In this document: positions 6,102 through 13,121 of the stretch, piece by piece
How the letters are laid out: each line of letters starts with the position of its first letter
Position numbering within the stretch: position 1 is the stretch's first letter
Source of the DNA: an uncultured Kiritimatiellota bacterium
Lineage (GTDB): Bacteria > Verrucomicrobiota > Kiritimatiellia > RFP12 > UBA1067
Assembly (NCBI GenBank): GCA_934667295.1
Contig: CAKULR010000005.1
Location: 1-22,001, forward strand
Length of the DNA stretch: 22,001 nucleotides
Reading direction: 5' to 3'
The notes under the pieces: generated by a model
Told to the model about the DNA's origin: nothing
Seen by the model: only the letters and a program-made list of their open reading frames with translations
The model's database searches: none
Translations under genes and position numbers: made by a program

Positions 6102-7528
6102 GTCTCGTGGACACCCTCCTGTCCTATCCGGGGATCATCGTCTTCCTGATGTTCTCCCTCCTGATGGCGCTCATGCTCACGGGCCAGCGCGTCTTCGGCG
6201 TGATGGGCTTCATCGGCGTCGCCTTCGCGCTCGTGTTCATCGACCGCGGTGCGCTCGGCTACGGCTTCAACGCAGCGATCAAGCTGTTCAACTGGTACCC
6301 GATGCTGACGCTGCCGATGTTCGTGTTCATGGGCTTCATGCTCTCCGAATCGGGCATCGCGAACGACATGTACTACATGTTCCACGTCTGGTTCGGCGGC
6401 CTCCGGGGCGGCCTCGCCGTCGGCACGCTGCTCGTCATGGTCATGATCTCGTGCATGAACGGCCTCTCGGTCGCCGGCATGGCGATCGGCTGCTCGGTCG
6501 CGTTGCCGGAGCTCCTGAAGCGGAACTACGACAAGCGGATGATCTCGGGCGTCATCCAGGCCGGCTCGTCGCTCGGCATCCTCTTCCCGCCGTCGGTCGT
6601 GCTCGTCCTCTACGGGATGATCGCGCGCGAGCAGGTCAAGGACCTCTGGCTCGCCGGCATCGGGCCCGCCGCGCTCCTCTCGTTCCTCTTCTTCGGCTAC
6701 GTCGTGATCCGCTGCCGCCTCAATCCGGCGCTCGGCCCGATCCTGCCGAAGGAACAGCGCAACTTCAGCTGGGCGGAGAAGTTCCGCGTGCTGCGCGCCG
6801 GCATCCTCCCGATCCTGCTTGTGCTCGCGGTGATCGGCTCGTTCTTCTCGGGTCTCACCTCGCTGGAGGAGAGTTCCGCCGTCGGCGCGCTCGCCGCGTT
6901 CCTGATCGCGCTCTGCAAGCGGCGGCTCACGCTGAAGGTCTTCACGAAGACGTTGAAGGAGACGCTCGACAACTCGGCCATGTTCCTCTGGATCATGATG
7001 GCGGCGCTGTCGTTCTCGGCGGTCTTCGACTCGCTGCACGCGGTGGACGTCCTGAAACAGTTCTTCACCGGCGATCTCGGGCTTTCGCCGTGGTGCATCC
7101 TCTTCCTGATGCAGCTCACGTTCATCGTCATGGGCATCTTCCTCGACGACACCGCGATGCTCATTATCGTCGCACCGCTCTTCATCCCGCTCGTGAAGGA
7201 ACTCGGGTTCAGTCCGATCTGGTTCGGCGTCCTCTACACGATCACCTGCCAGATCGCGTACATCACCCCGCCGTTCGGCTACAACCTCTTCATGATGCGC
7301 GCGATGAGCCCCGACTGCATCACGATCAAGGACATCTACGCGTCGATCGTCCCGTTCCTCTTCCTGATGGTCGCCGCGATTGTCCTCATCATGGTCTTCC
7401 CGGACATCGCCCTCTGGTTCCCGGACTACGTCAACGGCAAGGCCCTCGGCCCCGTCGACTGGCTCGTCGCCCACTGCGGCTGGTTCCGCGACCTCTGCGC
7501 AAGCGCGTTCCACTACACGCTACCCTAA
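6086..7528 (+). CDS. dctM: TRAP transporter large permease DctM
   Basis: A very hydrophobic protein of 480 residues, typical of the 12-14-helix DctM sodium-coupled transport subunit. Family stretches include PMFVFMGFMLSESGI, NYDKRMISGVIQAGSSLGIL followed by FPPSVVLVLYG, and near the C-terminus QIAYITPPFGYNLF. The ATG at 6086 has GAGAGGTG upstream and overlaps the end of dctQ, so the two are translationally coupled. The last residues (AFHYTLP) lie in the first copy of a 61-bp tandem duplication, so the natural C-terminus may have been reshaped. It completes a full tripartite DctPQM importer. Confidence 0.95.
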   Translation: MFESLSLVDTLLSYPGIIVFLMFSLLMALMLTGQRVFGVMGFIGVAFALVFIDRGALGYGFNAAIKLFNWYPMLTLPMFVFMGFMLSESGIANDMYYMFHVWFGGLRGGLAVGTLLVMVMISCMNGLSVAGMAIGCSVALPELLKRNYDKRMISGVIQAGSSLGILFPPSVVLVLYGMIAREQVKDLWLAGIGPAALLSFLFFGYVVIRCRLNPALGPILPKEQRNFSWAEKFRVLRAGILPILLVLAVIGSFFSGLTSLEESSAVGALAAFLIALCKRRLTLKVFTKTLKETLDNSAMFLWIMMAALSFSAVFDSLHAVDVLKQFFTGDLGLSPWCILFLMQLTFIVMGIFLDDTAMLIIVAPLFIPLVKELGFSPIWFGVLYTITCQIAYITPPFGYNLFMMRAMSPDCITIKDIYASIVPFLFLMVAAIVLIMVFPDIALWFPDYVNGKALGPVDWLVAHCGWFRDLCASAFHYTLP

Positions 7529-7624
7529 CTGTATTCCTCCCATCCTCCCCGTCCTCAACGGCGGCGCGTTCCACTACACGCTATCCTAGTTGTATTCCTC
7601 CCATCCTCTCCGCCCTCGACAGCG
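7503..7624 (+). repeat. 61-bp tandem duplication across the 3' end of dctM
   Basis: Copy 1 is 7503-7563 and copy 2 is 7564-7624, about 89% identical, with roughly seven substitutions. Copy 1 contains the last eight codons and stop of dctM. Copy 2 repeats that coding end as noncoding sequence and runs into the terminator stem. The stop codon of the minus-strand gene (7588-7586) lies in copy 2. Confidence 0.88.
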
Positions 7625-8644
7625 GTGTGTCCGACGGAACACGCCGCTGTCGTTTCTTTCTTGGCATGCCCCCGTTGAACACTGGCATGCCCCCATTGAA
7701 CACGGACGTGTCCCCATTGAAACCGTGTCCGCGTCGTCAAGAACCGCATCGACGGCCCTGAAAAGCGCCGTACACGTATTCGCACACCCCTGTACGAGCC
7801 TCCGTGCCGCCACAAGATGAGATTCCAGTGCGTAATAATCTCTTCTCTTCGTTTCCTCCATTGCGCTCGACGGCGCGGGCGGCTCGTCGAAGACAGCCGA
7901 GGTCGGAATGGGATCGCGGACACCCGTCGCCTGGCGGAGGCGCTTCGCAAGGGCTTTGTAGCGCATCAGCGTCTTGTAATGCTCGAAAAGTTCGGGCACA
8001 TGTTCGCGTAGCCATGCCTTCACGCCGCCGTTGCGGCCAAGGATCTCGCCATCCGAACCGAACCGGAGGCAGTTGTCCACGTAGCACTCAAGATCCTCCA
8101 GAAGTCCTCCAAGGCGGATTTTCGCCTCGGGCGATGCCCCGCGCACGGCGTAGGCGGTGCGCAGGGCTTCCGGCGTCGGACAGGGGTTTAGGGTCGTACG
8201 GCGTGTCATCCGCCGTCGTTCGGCGGCGAGGGCGCGGCGGCGGGCGTTGTCGCGCACATAGTAGCGCGCGCGGTAGGAACGTGCCTGGAGGAGGTTTACC
8301 TCGTGCGTGAGGCCACGCTGTAGACAGCGAAGGCCCCGTAGGTCGGTGATGCCGAGCGCGAGTTGGAGGGCGATGAGCGGGTTGTGAAGGAGGAAATCCG
8401 CCTCGTCCGCGCGCAGGGGCTCGATGTGGTCGACGAGGGCACGGTCGTACGCTTCTGCGTACCAGAGACGGCGGGCATCCCGGCGTTCCCGGCGCGGGCT
8501 GGACTCCGGGACGGCATCGTCCAGTTCGCCCGCGCGCGTGTATGAAACGCCGCCGATCCGTCCCGCCCGTGCGTTGAAGAAGTTCCGCTCGACCCACGCC
8601 TGGAAGTTCGCGCGCACCTCGTCTGCAATCTGCCTTGCCACCAT
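7586..8644 (-). CDS. Unrecognised protein, 352 residues, with repeat-derived C-terminus
   Basis: I do not recognise the family. The ATG at 8644 is chosen because AAAGGAG lies 9 nt upstream and a promoter ends just before it; an in-frame ATG at 8710 lies upstream of that promoter. The first 290 or so residues look like a genuine soluble, Arg-rich, mostly helical protein: an acidic helix with DEADFLLHNPLIALQLALG, a basic stretch RRRALAAERRRMTRRTTLNPCP, and GGVKAWLREHVPELFEHYKT followed by LMRYKALAKRLRQATG. There is no HUH, DDE, recombinase, signal or membrane motif. The last 50 or so residues come from 21-bp repeats, the opposing terminator and the 61-bp repeat, so the C-terminus is probably an acquired read-through tail. 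No functional neighbour suggests a role. Confidence 0.65.
   Translation of the reverse strand: MVARQIADEVRANFQAWVERNFFNARAGRIGGVSYTRAGELDDAVPESSPRRERRDARRLWYAEAYDRALVDHIEPLRADEADFLLHNPLIALQLALGITDLRGLRCLQRGLTHEVNLLQARSYRARYYVRDNARRRALAAERRRMTRRTTLNPCPTPEALRTAYAVRGASPEAKIRLGGLLEDLECYVDNCLRFGSDGEILGRNGGVKAWLREHVPELFEHYKTLMRYKALAKRLRQATGVRDPIPTSAVFDEPPAPSSAMEETKRRDYYALESHLVAARRLVQGCANTCTALFRAVDAVLDDADTVSMGTRPCSMGACQCSTGACQERNDSGVFRRTHRCRGRRGWEEYN
7617..7662 (+). terminator. Rho-independent terminator of the TRAP operon
   Basis: A 16-bp stem with two G-U type pairs (7617-7632 with 7637-7652), a 4-nt loop, then TTTCTTTCTT. On the minus strand no T run follows, so it acts only on plus-strand transcripts. 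It lies inside the C-terminal codons of the opposing gene. Confidence 0.8.
7663..7725. repeat. Three tandem 21-bp repeats
   Basis: Units at 7663-7683, 7684-7704 and 7705-7725 with consensus GGCATGCCCCCATTGAACAC plus one base; the third is more diverged. On the minus strand they encode three seven-residue repeats (VSMGTRP, CSMGACQ, CSTGACQ) near the C-terminus of the unrecognised gene. Confidence 0.9.
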
Positions 8645-8669
8645 GTCCTTTTTCTCCTTTCCGCCGCAC

Positions 8670-8698
8670 AGTGTAGCAGAGAGGGCGGTGAGACGCAA
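8670..8698 (-). promoter_or_regulatory. Probable promoter of the unrecognised minus-strand gene
   Basis: On the minus strand, TTGCGT (8698-8693), 17-nt spacer, TACACT (8675-8670). The -35 is weak. The predicted start near 8663 agrees with translation from 8644 rather than 8710. Confidence 0.5.
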
Positions 8699-8958
8699 TG
8701 AGATTTCCATGCGTAATAATTTAAGGGAATCTTGATGGGGTTGGGGGATGGTTTATGTGGGTGTGAAGAAGCAAGAAGGGAAGTTGGGCGGATTGCAGCT
8801 TGTAGGGAAATTTCATCTTGTGTAAAAAGGAGAGGGAGATATGACGGTTTACGGAAGGCAGGGGCTTGGATTTGGGTCGGGAGGGGGAACATTTGAGAGG
8901 GAACATATGCTGAGAGGGAACATGTGCGTCTGGCACGGGTTCTGCTAGTTTGACGGGC
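8699..8958. other. Intergenic stretch upstream of eutB, no gene found
   Basis: About 260 nt of lower GC, purine-rich sequence. It has one copy of a 23-bp motif also found inside the neighbouring gene, an inverted pair ATGAGATTTCC (8698-8708) / GGAAATTTCAT (8806-8816), and three GGGAACAT repeats near its right end. I saw no cobalamin riboswitch box, no convincing -35/-10 pair and no clear Shine-Dalgarno for eutB. Confidence 0.6.
8885..8923. repeat. Three GGGAACAT short direct repeats
   Basis: GGGAACAT occurs at 8885-8892, 8899-8906 and 8916-8923, the last two within GAGAGGGAACAT(A/G)TG. Read on the minus strand they resemble the CATGyyCCC core of the 21-bp repeats at 7663-7725, in opposite orientation. 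Confidence 0.7.
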
Positions 8959-10353
8959 ATGGAACCTGTCACGCTTGAGATTTCGGGAAAACACTGGACG
9001 TTCAACTCTTTAAAGGAGCTGATGGGGAAGGCTTCGCCCCTGCGGTCCGGCGACGTCACGGCGGGGTGCGCCGCGTCGTGCGACGAGGAGCGCGTCGCGG
9101 CGCAGATGCTTCTCGCCGACGTGCCCCTCGCGCAGTTCCTCGAAGATCTCCTCATCCCCTACGAGAAGGACGAGGTGACGCGCCTCATCGTGGACACCCA
9201 TGACGCCGCCGCCTTCGCCCCCGTCAAGGACCTCAGCGTGGGCGCATTCCGCGACTGGCTCCTCCGCTACGAGACGGACGAGCAGACCCTCGCGGCGCTC
9301 GCCCCCGGCCTCACGCCCGAGATGGTGGCGGCCGTCTCGAAGATCTGCGCGAACCAGGACCTCATCCTCATCGCCTCCAAGTGCCGCGTCGTCACGGCCT
9401 TCCGCGACACGATCGGGCTTCGGGGGCGTCTCTCGACGCGCCTCCAGCCGAACCATGCGACGGACGACCTCAAGGGCATCGCCGCCTCCATGCTGGAAGG
9501 GCTCCTCTACGGCTGCGGCGACGCCGTGATCGGCATCAACCCCGCGACCGACTCCGTGCCGATGATGCAGGACCTCCTCAAGCTCATCGACGAGCTCATC
9601 CACCGCTACCACATCCCCACGCAGAGCTGCGTGCTCGCCCACGTCACGAACGCCCTGGAGGTGATGCGCGCGGGGACGCCCGTCGACCTCGTCTTCCAGT
9701 CCATCGCCGGAACGGAGATCGCCAACGGCGTCTTCGGCGTCAACCTGGGCATTCTCCAGGAAGCCTACGACGCCGCCCTCTCGCTGAAGCGCGGCACGGT
9801 GGGGCGGAACGTGATGTACTTCGAGACGGGCCAGGGCAGCGCGCTTTCCGGGCGCGGCGACTGGGGCGTCGACATGCAGACCTGCGAGGCGCGCGCCTAC
9901 GCGGTCGCGCGGAAGTTCAAGCCGCTGCTCGTCAACACGGTCGTCGGCTTCATCGGCCCGGAATACCTCTATGACGGCAAGCAGATCATCCGCGCGGGGC
10001 TCGAAGACCACTTCTGCGGCAAGCTCCTCGGCCTGCCAATGGGGTGCGACATCTGCTACACGAACCACGCCGAGGCAGACCAGAACGACATGGACGTCCT
10101 CATGACCTGCTTCGCCGCCGCGGGGCTCACCTACCAGATGGCGATTCCCGGCGGCGATGACGTCATGCTGGGCTACCAGACGACGAGCTACCACGATCTC
10201 CAGTACGTGCGGCAGGTCTTCGGCAAGCGCCCCGCGCCCGAGTTCGAGGCGTGGCTGGAGGACATGGATCTCGTCGATGCGCGCCAGCGTCTCGTCAACC
10301 ACACAGGAGGCCAGCATGCTCTTATCGGCTACCAGCGCGAACTTATCCCCTGA
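8959..10353 (+). CDS. eutB: Ethanolamine ammonia-lyase large subunit
   Basis: A protein of 464 residues, close to the 453 of the enterobacterial EutB. With EutC and adenosylcobalamin it splits ethanolamine into acetaldehyde and ammonia. Family stretches include RLQPNHATDDLKGIAASMLE, YGCGDAVIGINPATDS, VFQSIAGTEIANGVFGVNL and MGCDICYTNHAEADQNDMD, in the TIM-barrel order expected. The ATG at 8959 is preferred over a TTG at 8950; neither has a good Shine-Dalgarno. It overlaps eutC by 38 nt. No eutA reactivase, aldehyde dehydrogenase or shell gene is present in the window. Confidence 0.96.
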   Translation: MEPVTLEISGKHWTFNSLKELMGKASPLRSGDVTAGCAASCDEERVAAQMLLADVPLAQFLEDLLIPYEKDEVTRLIVDTHDAAAFAPVKDLSVGAFRDWLLRYETDEQTLAALAPGLTPEMVAAVSKICANQDLILIASKCRVVTAFRDTIGLRGRLSTRLQPNHATDDLKGIAASMLEGLLYGCGDAVIGINPATDSVPMMQDLLKLIDELIHRYHIPTQSCVLAHVTNALEVMRAGTPVDLVFQSIAGTEIANGVFGVNLGILQEAYDAALSLKRGTVGRNVMYFETGQGSALSGRGDWGVDMQTCEARAYAVARKFKPLLVNTVVGFIGPEYLYDGKQIIRAGLEDHFCGKLLGLPMGCDICYTNHAEADQNDMDVLMTCFAAAGLTYQMAIPGGDDVMLGYQTTSYHDLQYVRQVFGKRPAPEFEAWLEDMDLVDARQRLVNHTGGQHALIGYQRELIP

Positions 10354-11128
10354 CCCGTGGGCGGCCCTGCGCCAGTTCACGCCGGCACGCCTCGCGATGG
10401 GGCGTGCCGGCGGGAGCCTGCGGACGGCCAACCTGCTCGACTTCCGCCTCGCCCACGCCCGCGCGCGCGACGCCGTGCATGCGCCGTTCCACCCCGAGGT
10501 CCTCCACGGGCAGCTCGACGCCGCCGGCTTCGCGCACGTCGACGTGCGGTCGCTCATCTCGGACAAGCTCGACTACCTGCTCCACCCGGAGCGCGGGCGG
10601 ATCCTGACGGACGAATCCACGGCGTTCCTGAAGGGCCGTACGGCCGAATGGGGCGTACGCGACATCGTGGTCGTCATCTCGGACGGCCTCTCGGCCGTCG
10701 CGGCGGAGGAACACGCCGTCGCCGTCGCCACGGGGCTGCGCGACGAGCTGGGCGACACGTTCTCGTTCTACCCCGTCGTCGTCGTGCCGTTCGGGCGCGT
10801 CAAGATCGCGGACGCGATCTCCGACGCGCTCGGCGCGCGGATGGCGATCATCCTCCTCGGCGAACGGCCGGGGCTCGGCGCAAAGGAGTCCCTCAGCGCC
10901 CATAGCACGTACCGGGCGCGCAACGGCTCCGTCGATTCGGACCGCAACTGCGTCTCCAACATCCGCCCCGGCGGCATGCCCGTCCCCTGGGCCGTGCGCA
11001 AGCTCGCCGTCCTCATGCGCGAGTCGTTCCGCCGGAAACTGAGCGGAACGGGCCTGAAGGACCGCTTGACGCTCGAAGACCTGCAGCGTATGATACCCCT
11101 TTCACCGGAAAGGCTGCAAGGCACATGA
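10316..11128 (+). CDS. eutC: Ethanolamine ammonia-lyase small subunit (no encapsulation extension)
   Basis: A protein of 270 residues. The ATG at 10316 has AGGAGG 6 nt upstream and lies inside the end of eutB. Conserved parts include MGRAGGSLRT, the VVISDGLSAVA segment, FGRVKIADAISDALGA and GERPGLGAKESLSAH, which form the cobalamin-binding small subunit. It is about 25 residues shorter than E. coli EutC, and the missing part is the N-terminal tail that targets the enzyme to the Eut microcompartment: here the core starts almost at once (SPDPWAALRQFTPARLAMG). It overlaps the next gene by ATGA. Confidence 0.95.
   Translation: MLLSATSANLSPDPWAALRQFTPARLAMGRAGGSLRTANLLDFRLAHARARDAVHAPFHPEVLHGQLDAAGFAHVDVRSLISDKLDYLLHPERGRILTDESTAFLKGRTAEWGVRDIVVVISDGLSAVAAEEHAVAVATGLRDELGDTFSFYPVVVVPFGRVKIADAISDALGARMAIILLGERPGLGAKESLSAHSTYRARNGSVDSDRNCVSNIRPGGMPVPWAVRKLAVLMRESFRRKLSGTGLKDRLTLEDLQRMIPLSPERLQGT
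11066..11094 (+). promoter_or_regulatory. Possible internal promoter for the adenosyltransferase gene
   Basis: Inside the 3' end of eutC, TTGACG (11066-11071), 17-nt spacer, TATGAT (11089-11094), each 5 of 6 to consensus. It ends 30 nt before the next start codon. It could be chance, but such a pair is rare in this GC-rich coding sequence. Confidence 0.4.
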
Positions 11129-11640
11129 TCCATCTCTACACAGGCGAGGGGAAGGGCAAGACGACGGCCGCCGTCGGGCTCGCCGTGCGGGCGCGCGGAC
11201 ACGGCTGGCGCGTTCTCTTCGCGCAGTTCCTCAAGGGCGGGCCGACGGGCGAGTGCGCGAGCCTGCGGCAGCTGGGCGTCGACGTGCTGCGTCTGCCGGA
11301 CCCCTGCGGCTTCTGGTGGAACCTCGACGCGGCCGCGCGTACCCGCGTGGTCGCGGGGCACGACGCGCTGCTGCGCGAGATCCTTGCCCGGCTGGACGGC
11401 GCACAGCCGCCCGGCCTCCTCGTGCTGGACGAGTTCACGTACGTCTACACGACGCCGATGGCCGATCCGGCGCTGTGCCGCGCGGTCCTGGCGGGCGTGC
11501 GGGAACGCGGCGTGGAGACGGTCCTGACGGGGCGCAATCCGGGCAATCTCGTCCGGTTGGCCGACTACGTTTCCGAGATCCGGTCCGTGCGCCATCCCTT
11601 CGAACGGGGCGTCCCCGCGCGAGAGGGCGTCGAGTTCTGA
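11125..11640 (+). CDS. cobO: Corrinoid adenosyltransferase, CobA/BtuR/CobO type
   Basis: A protein of 171 residues. The P-loop GEGKGKTT (residues 7-14) followed by AVGLAVRARGHGWRV and later LLVLDEFTYV is characteristic of the CobA/BtuR/CobO family, which transfers the adenosyl group of ATP to cob(I)alamin or corrinoid precursors. The start overlaps the eutC stop (ATGA). In many eut operons this job is done by the unrelated EutT; here a CobA-type enzyme takes that place, so the operon makes both the B12 enzyme and its coenzyme. It converges on the ABC permease gene with 5 nt between stops and no visible terminator. Confidence 0.93.
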   Translation: MIHLYTGEGKGKTTAAVGLAVRARGHGWRVLFAQFLKGGPTGECASLRQLGVDVLRLPDPCGFWWNLDAAARTRVVAGHDALLREILARLDGAQPPGLLVLDEFTYVYTTPMADPALCRAVLAGVRERGVETVLTGRNPGNLVRLADYVSEIRSVRHPFERGVPAREGVEF

Positions 11641-11645
11641 CCCGC

Positions 11646-13121
11646 CTACTTCATGCTCGGCAGCACGATGCCGCGCAGGATGATCTTCTGGCAGAGGAGG
11701 AAGACGAGGGCGGTGGGGATGGAGACGAGGACGAACCCCGCCATCACGCACCAGGGCTGTCCGCCCATCTGCTGGCTCATCTGGTACATCCACACGGCGA
11801 GTGTCCAGTTTGACTCCTCCTGGCAGACGAGGAAGGCCCATTCCCAGGAATTGTAGGCGGCGACGAAGCTGTTGAGCGCATTCACCGCGAGGATGGGCGT
11901 GGTCATGGGGAGGGTGATCTTGCGGAAGACGGTCCATTCGGAGGCGCCGTCGATGGCGGCGGCCTCGTAGAGTTCGCGGGGAAGGGCGTCGAAGAAGCCC
12001 TTGAGGATGAAGATGCCCATGCCGCTCGCAACGGTGGGGAGGACGAGCGCGGCGAGGGTGTTGAGGAGGCCGAGGTCGCGCACGAGCAGGAAGCCGGGGA
12101 TGGCCGTGACGGCGGCGGGGAAGGCCATCGTCGCGAGGAGGAAGAGCAGGATCTTCTCCGTGCCGCGCAGACGGAAGCGCGAGAGGGCGTAGGCGGCGAG
12201 CGGGTTGACGGTGAGATGGGCGAGGACGGAGAGGAGGACGAGGAGGACCGTGTTGAAGAAGGCGCGTCCGCGCTGGAAGAGGTACTGGCCGACGAGGCGG
12301 TAGTTCGCGCAGCAGCTGCGGAGGAAGTCGCGCCGCCCATGTTCGAGGAACTGGACGGCGAGGGCCGCCCGCAGGTCCGAGGTCGTCTGTTCGCGGAGCC
12401 GCCGGTCCGCCGGGGCGTCGCCGCGCGGGAGGAAGGGGAGCGTGCGGCAGACGTAGTCGCCGTCCGTGCGCATCCGCTCGCGGTAGGCATCCTTGAACGC
12501 GAGCCACATCGCGTACTTGGGATTGTCGCGGGGCGGCTTCCAGGAGGCGTGCCCGAGGGGGATCTTCGATTCGGCGGTGAAGGAGACGTCGAAGAAGCTG
12601 CGGTAGCGGACGGGCCAGGTGCGGTTGATTTCGGCGAGCGTGGTCTGCGCGGCGACGAAGGGCGCGACGTCGCGGGGATCGTAGGCGCAGGTGGTGGAAT
12701 CGAGATCCCAGTTGAGGACCGTGCTGCGGAACCGTTCGGCCTTCGCCTTCCAGTCGAGGTAGACGGTCTCGTTCGTCCGGGCGGGGTCGAGATGGCGCTG
12801 TGCGAAGGCGGCGACGCCGGCGTGGTCGCGCGCGACGGAGAGCCAGCTGCCCCAGGCTTCGGGGGCGTCGGGGTAGACCTCGCGCGGGAAGCGCGGGAAG
12901 TAGGTGGCGAGCGACCGCATGAAGCGGTCGTTCCGGTCCCAGAACGCGCGGAGGATGGGTTCGTGGCGGTTGTAGTCGTAGGGCCCCGACAGGCTTGCGG
13001 AGAGCATGACGGCGAAGGGGTAGACCATCGTCAAGCCCCCGAGGGCCAGAAGGCCGTAGACGAGGGCGAGGAAGAACCGTCCCTTTACCGTCTTCCGTTC
13101 GCTTGCGAGGAGGACGCCCAT
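11646..13121 (-). CDS. MalG-type sugar ABC permease with large loop insertion
   Basis: A protein of 491 residues. The start overlaps the alanine racemase stop (TAATG). Residues 15-43 form the first membrane helix ending MVYPFAVMLSASLSG. Residues about 47-285 are a hydrophilic segment absent from ordinary MalG-type permeases (about 280 residues in all). From about 288 the usual helices resume, with LTVNPLAAYALSRF, the EAA loop ELYEAAAIDGASEWTVFRKI (the site that docks the ATPase), and a last helix ending in RGIVLPSMK. The loop between helices 1 and 2 faces outside, so the insertion should be periplasmic. No partner permease, ATPase or binding protein is in the window. Operon position suggests uptake of a sugar related to the kinase pathway, which is inference. 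Confidence 0.85.
   Translation of the reverse strand: MGVLLASERKTVKGRFFLALVYGLLALGGLTMVYPFAVMLSASLSGPYDYNRHEPILRAFWDRNDRFMRSLATYFPRFPREVYPDAPEAWGSWLSVARDHAGVAAFAQRHLDPARTNETVYLDWKAKAERFRSTVLNWDLDSTTCAYDPRDVAPFVAAQTTLAEINRTWPVRYRSFFDVSFTAESKIPLGHASWKPPRDNPKYAMWLAFKDAYRERMRTDGDYVCRTLPFLPRGDAPADRRLREQTTSDLRAALAVQFLEHGRRDFLRSCCANYRLVGQYLFQRGRAFFNTVLLVLLSVLAHLTVNPLAAYALSRFRLRGTEKILLFLLATMAFPAAVTAIPGFLLVRDLGLLNTLAALVLPTVASGMGIFILKGFFDALPRELYEAAAIDGASEWTVFRKITLPMTTPILAVNALNSFVAAYNSWEWAFLVCQEESNWTLAVWMYQMSQQMGGQPWCVMAGFVLVSIPTALVFLLCQKIILRGIVLPSMK

Noticed and set aside
8645..8710. An N-terminal extension of the unrecognised minus-strand gene from the ATG at 8710
   Set aside because: It has no ribosome site and lies upstream of the likely promoter; the ATG at 8644 has AAAGGAG at 9 nt.
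8699..8958. A cobalamin riboswitch ahead of eutB
   Set aside because: No B12-box sequence or convincing multi-stem fold could be found in this stretch.
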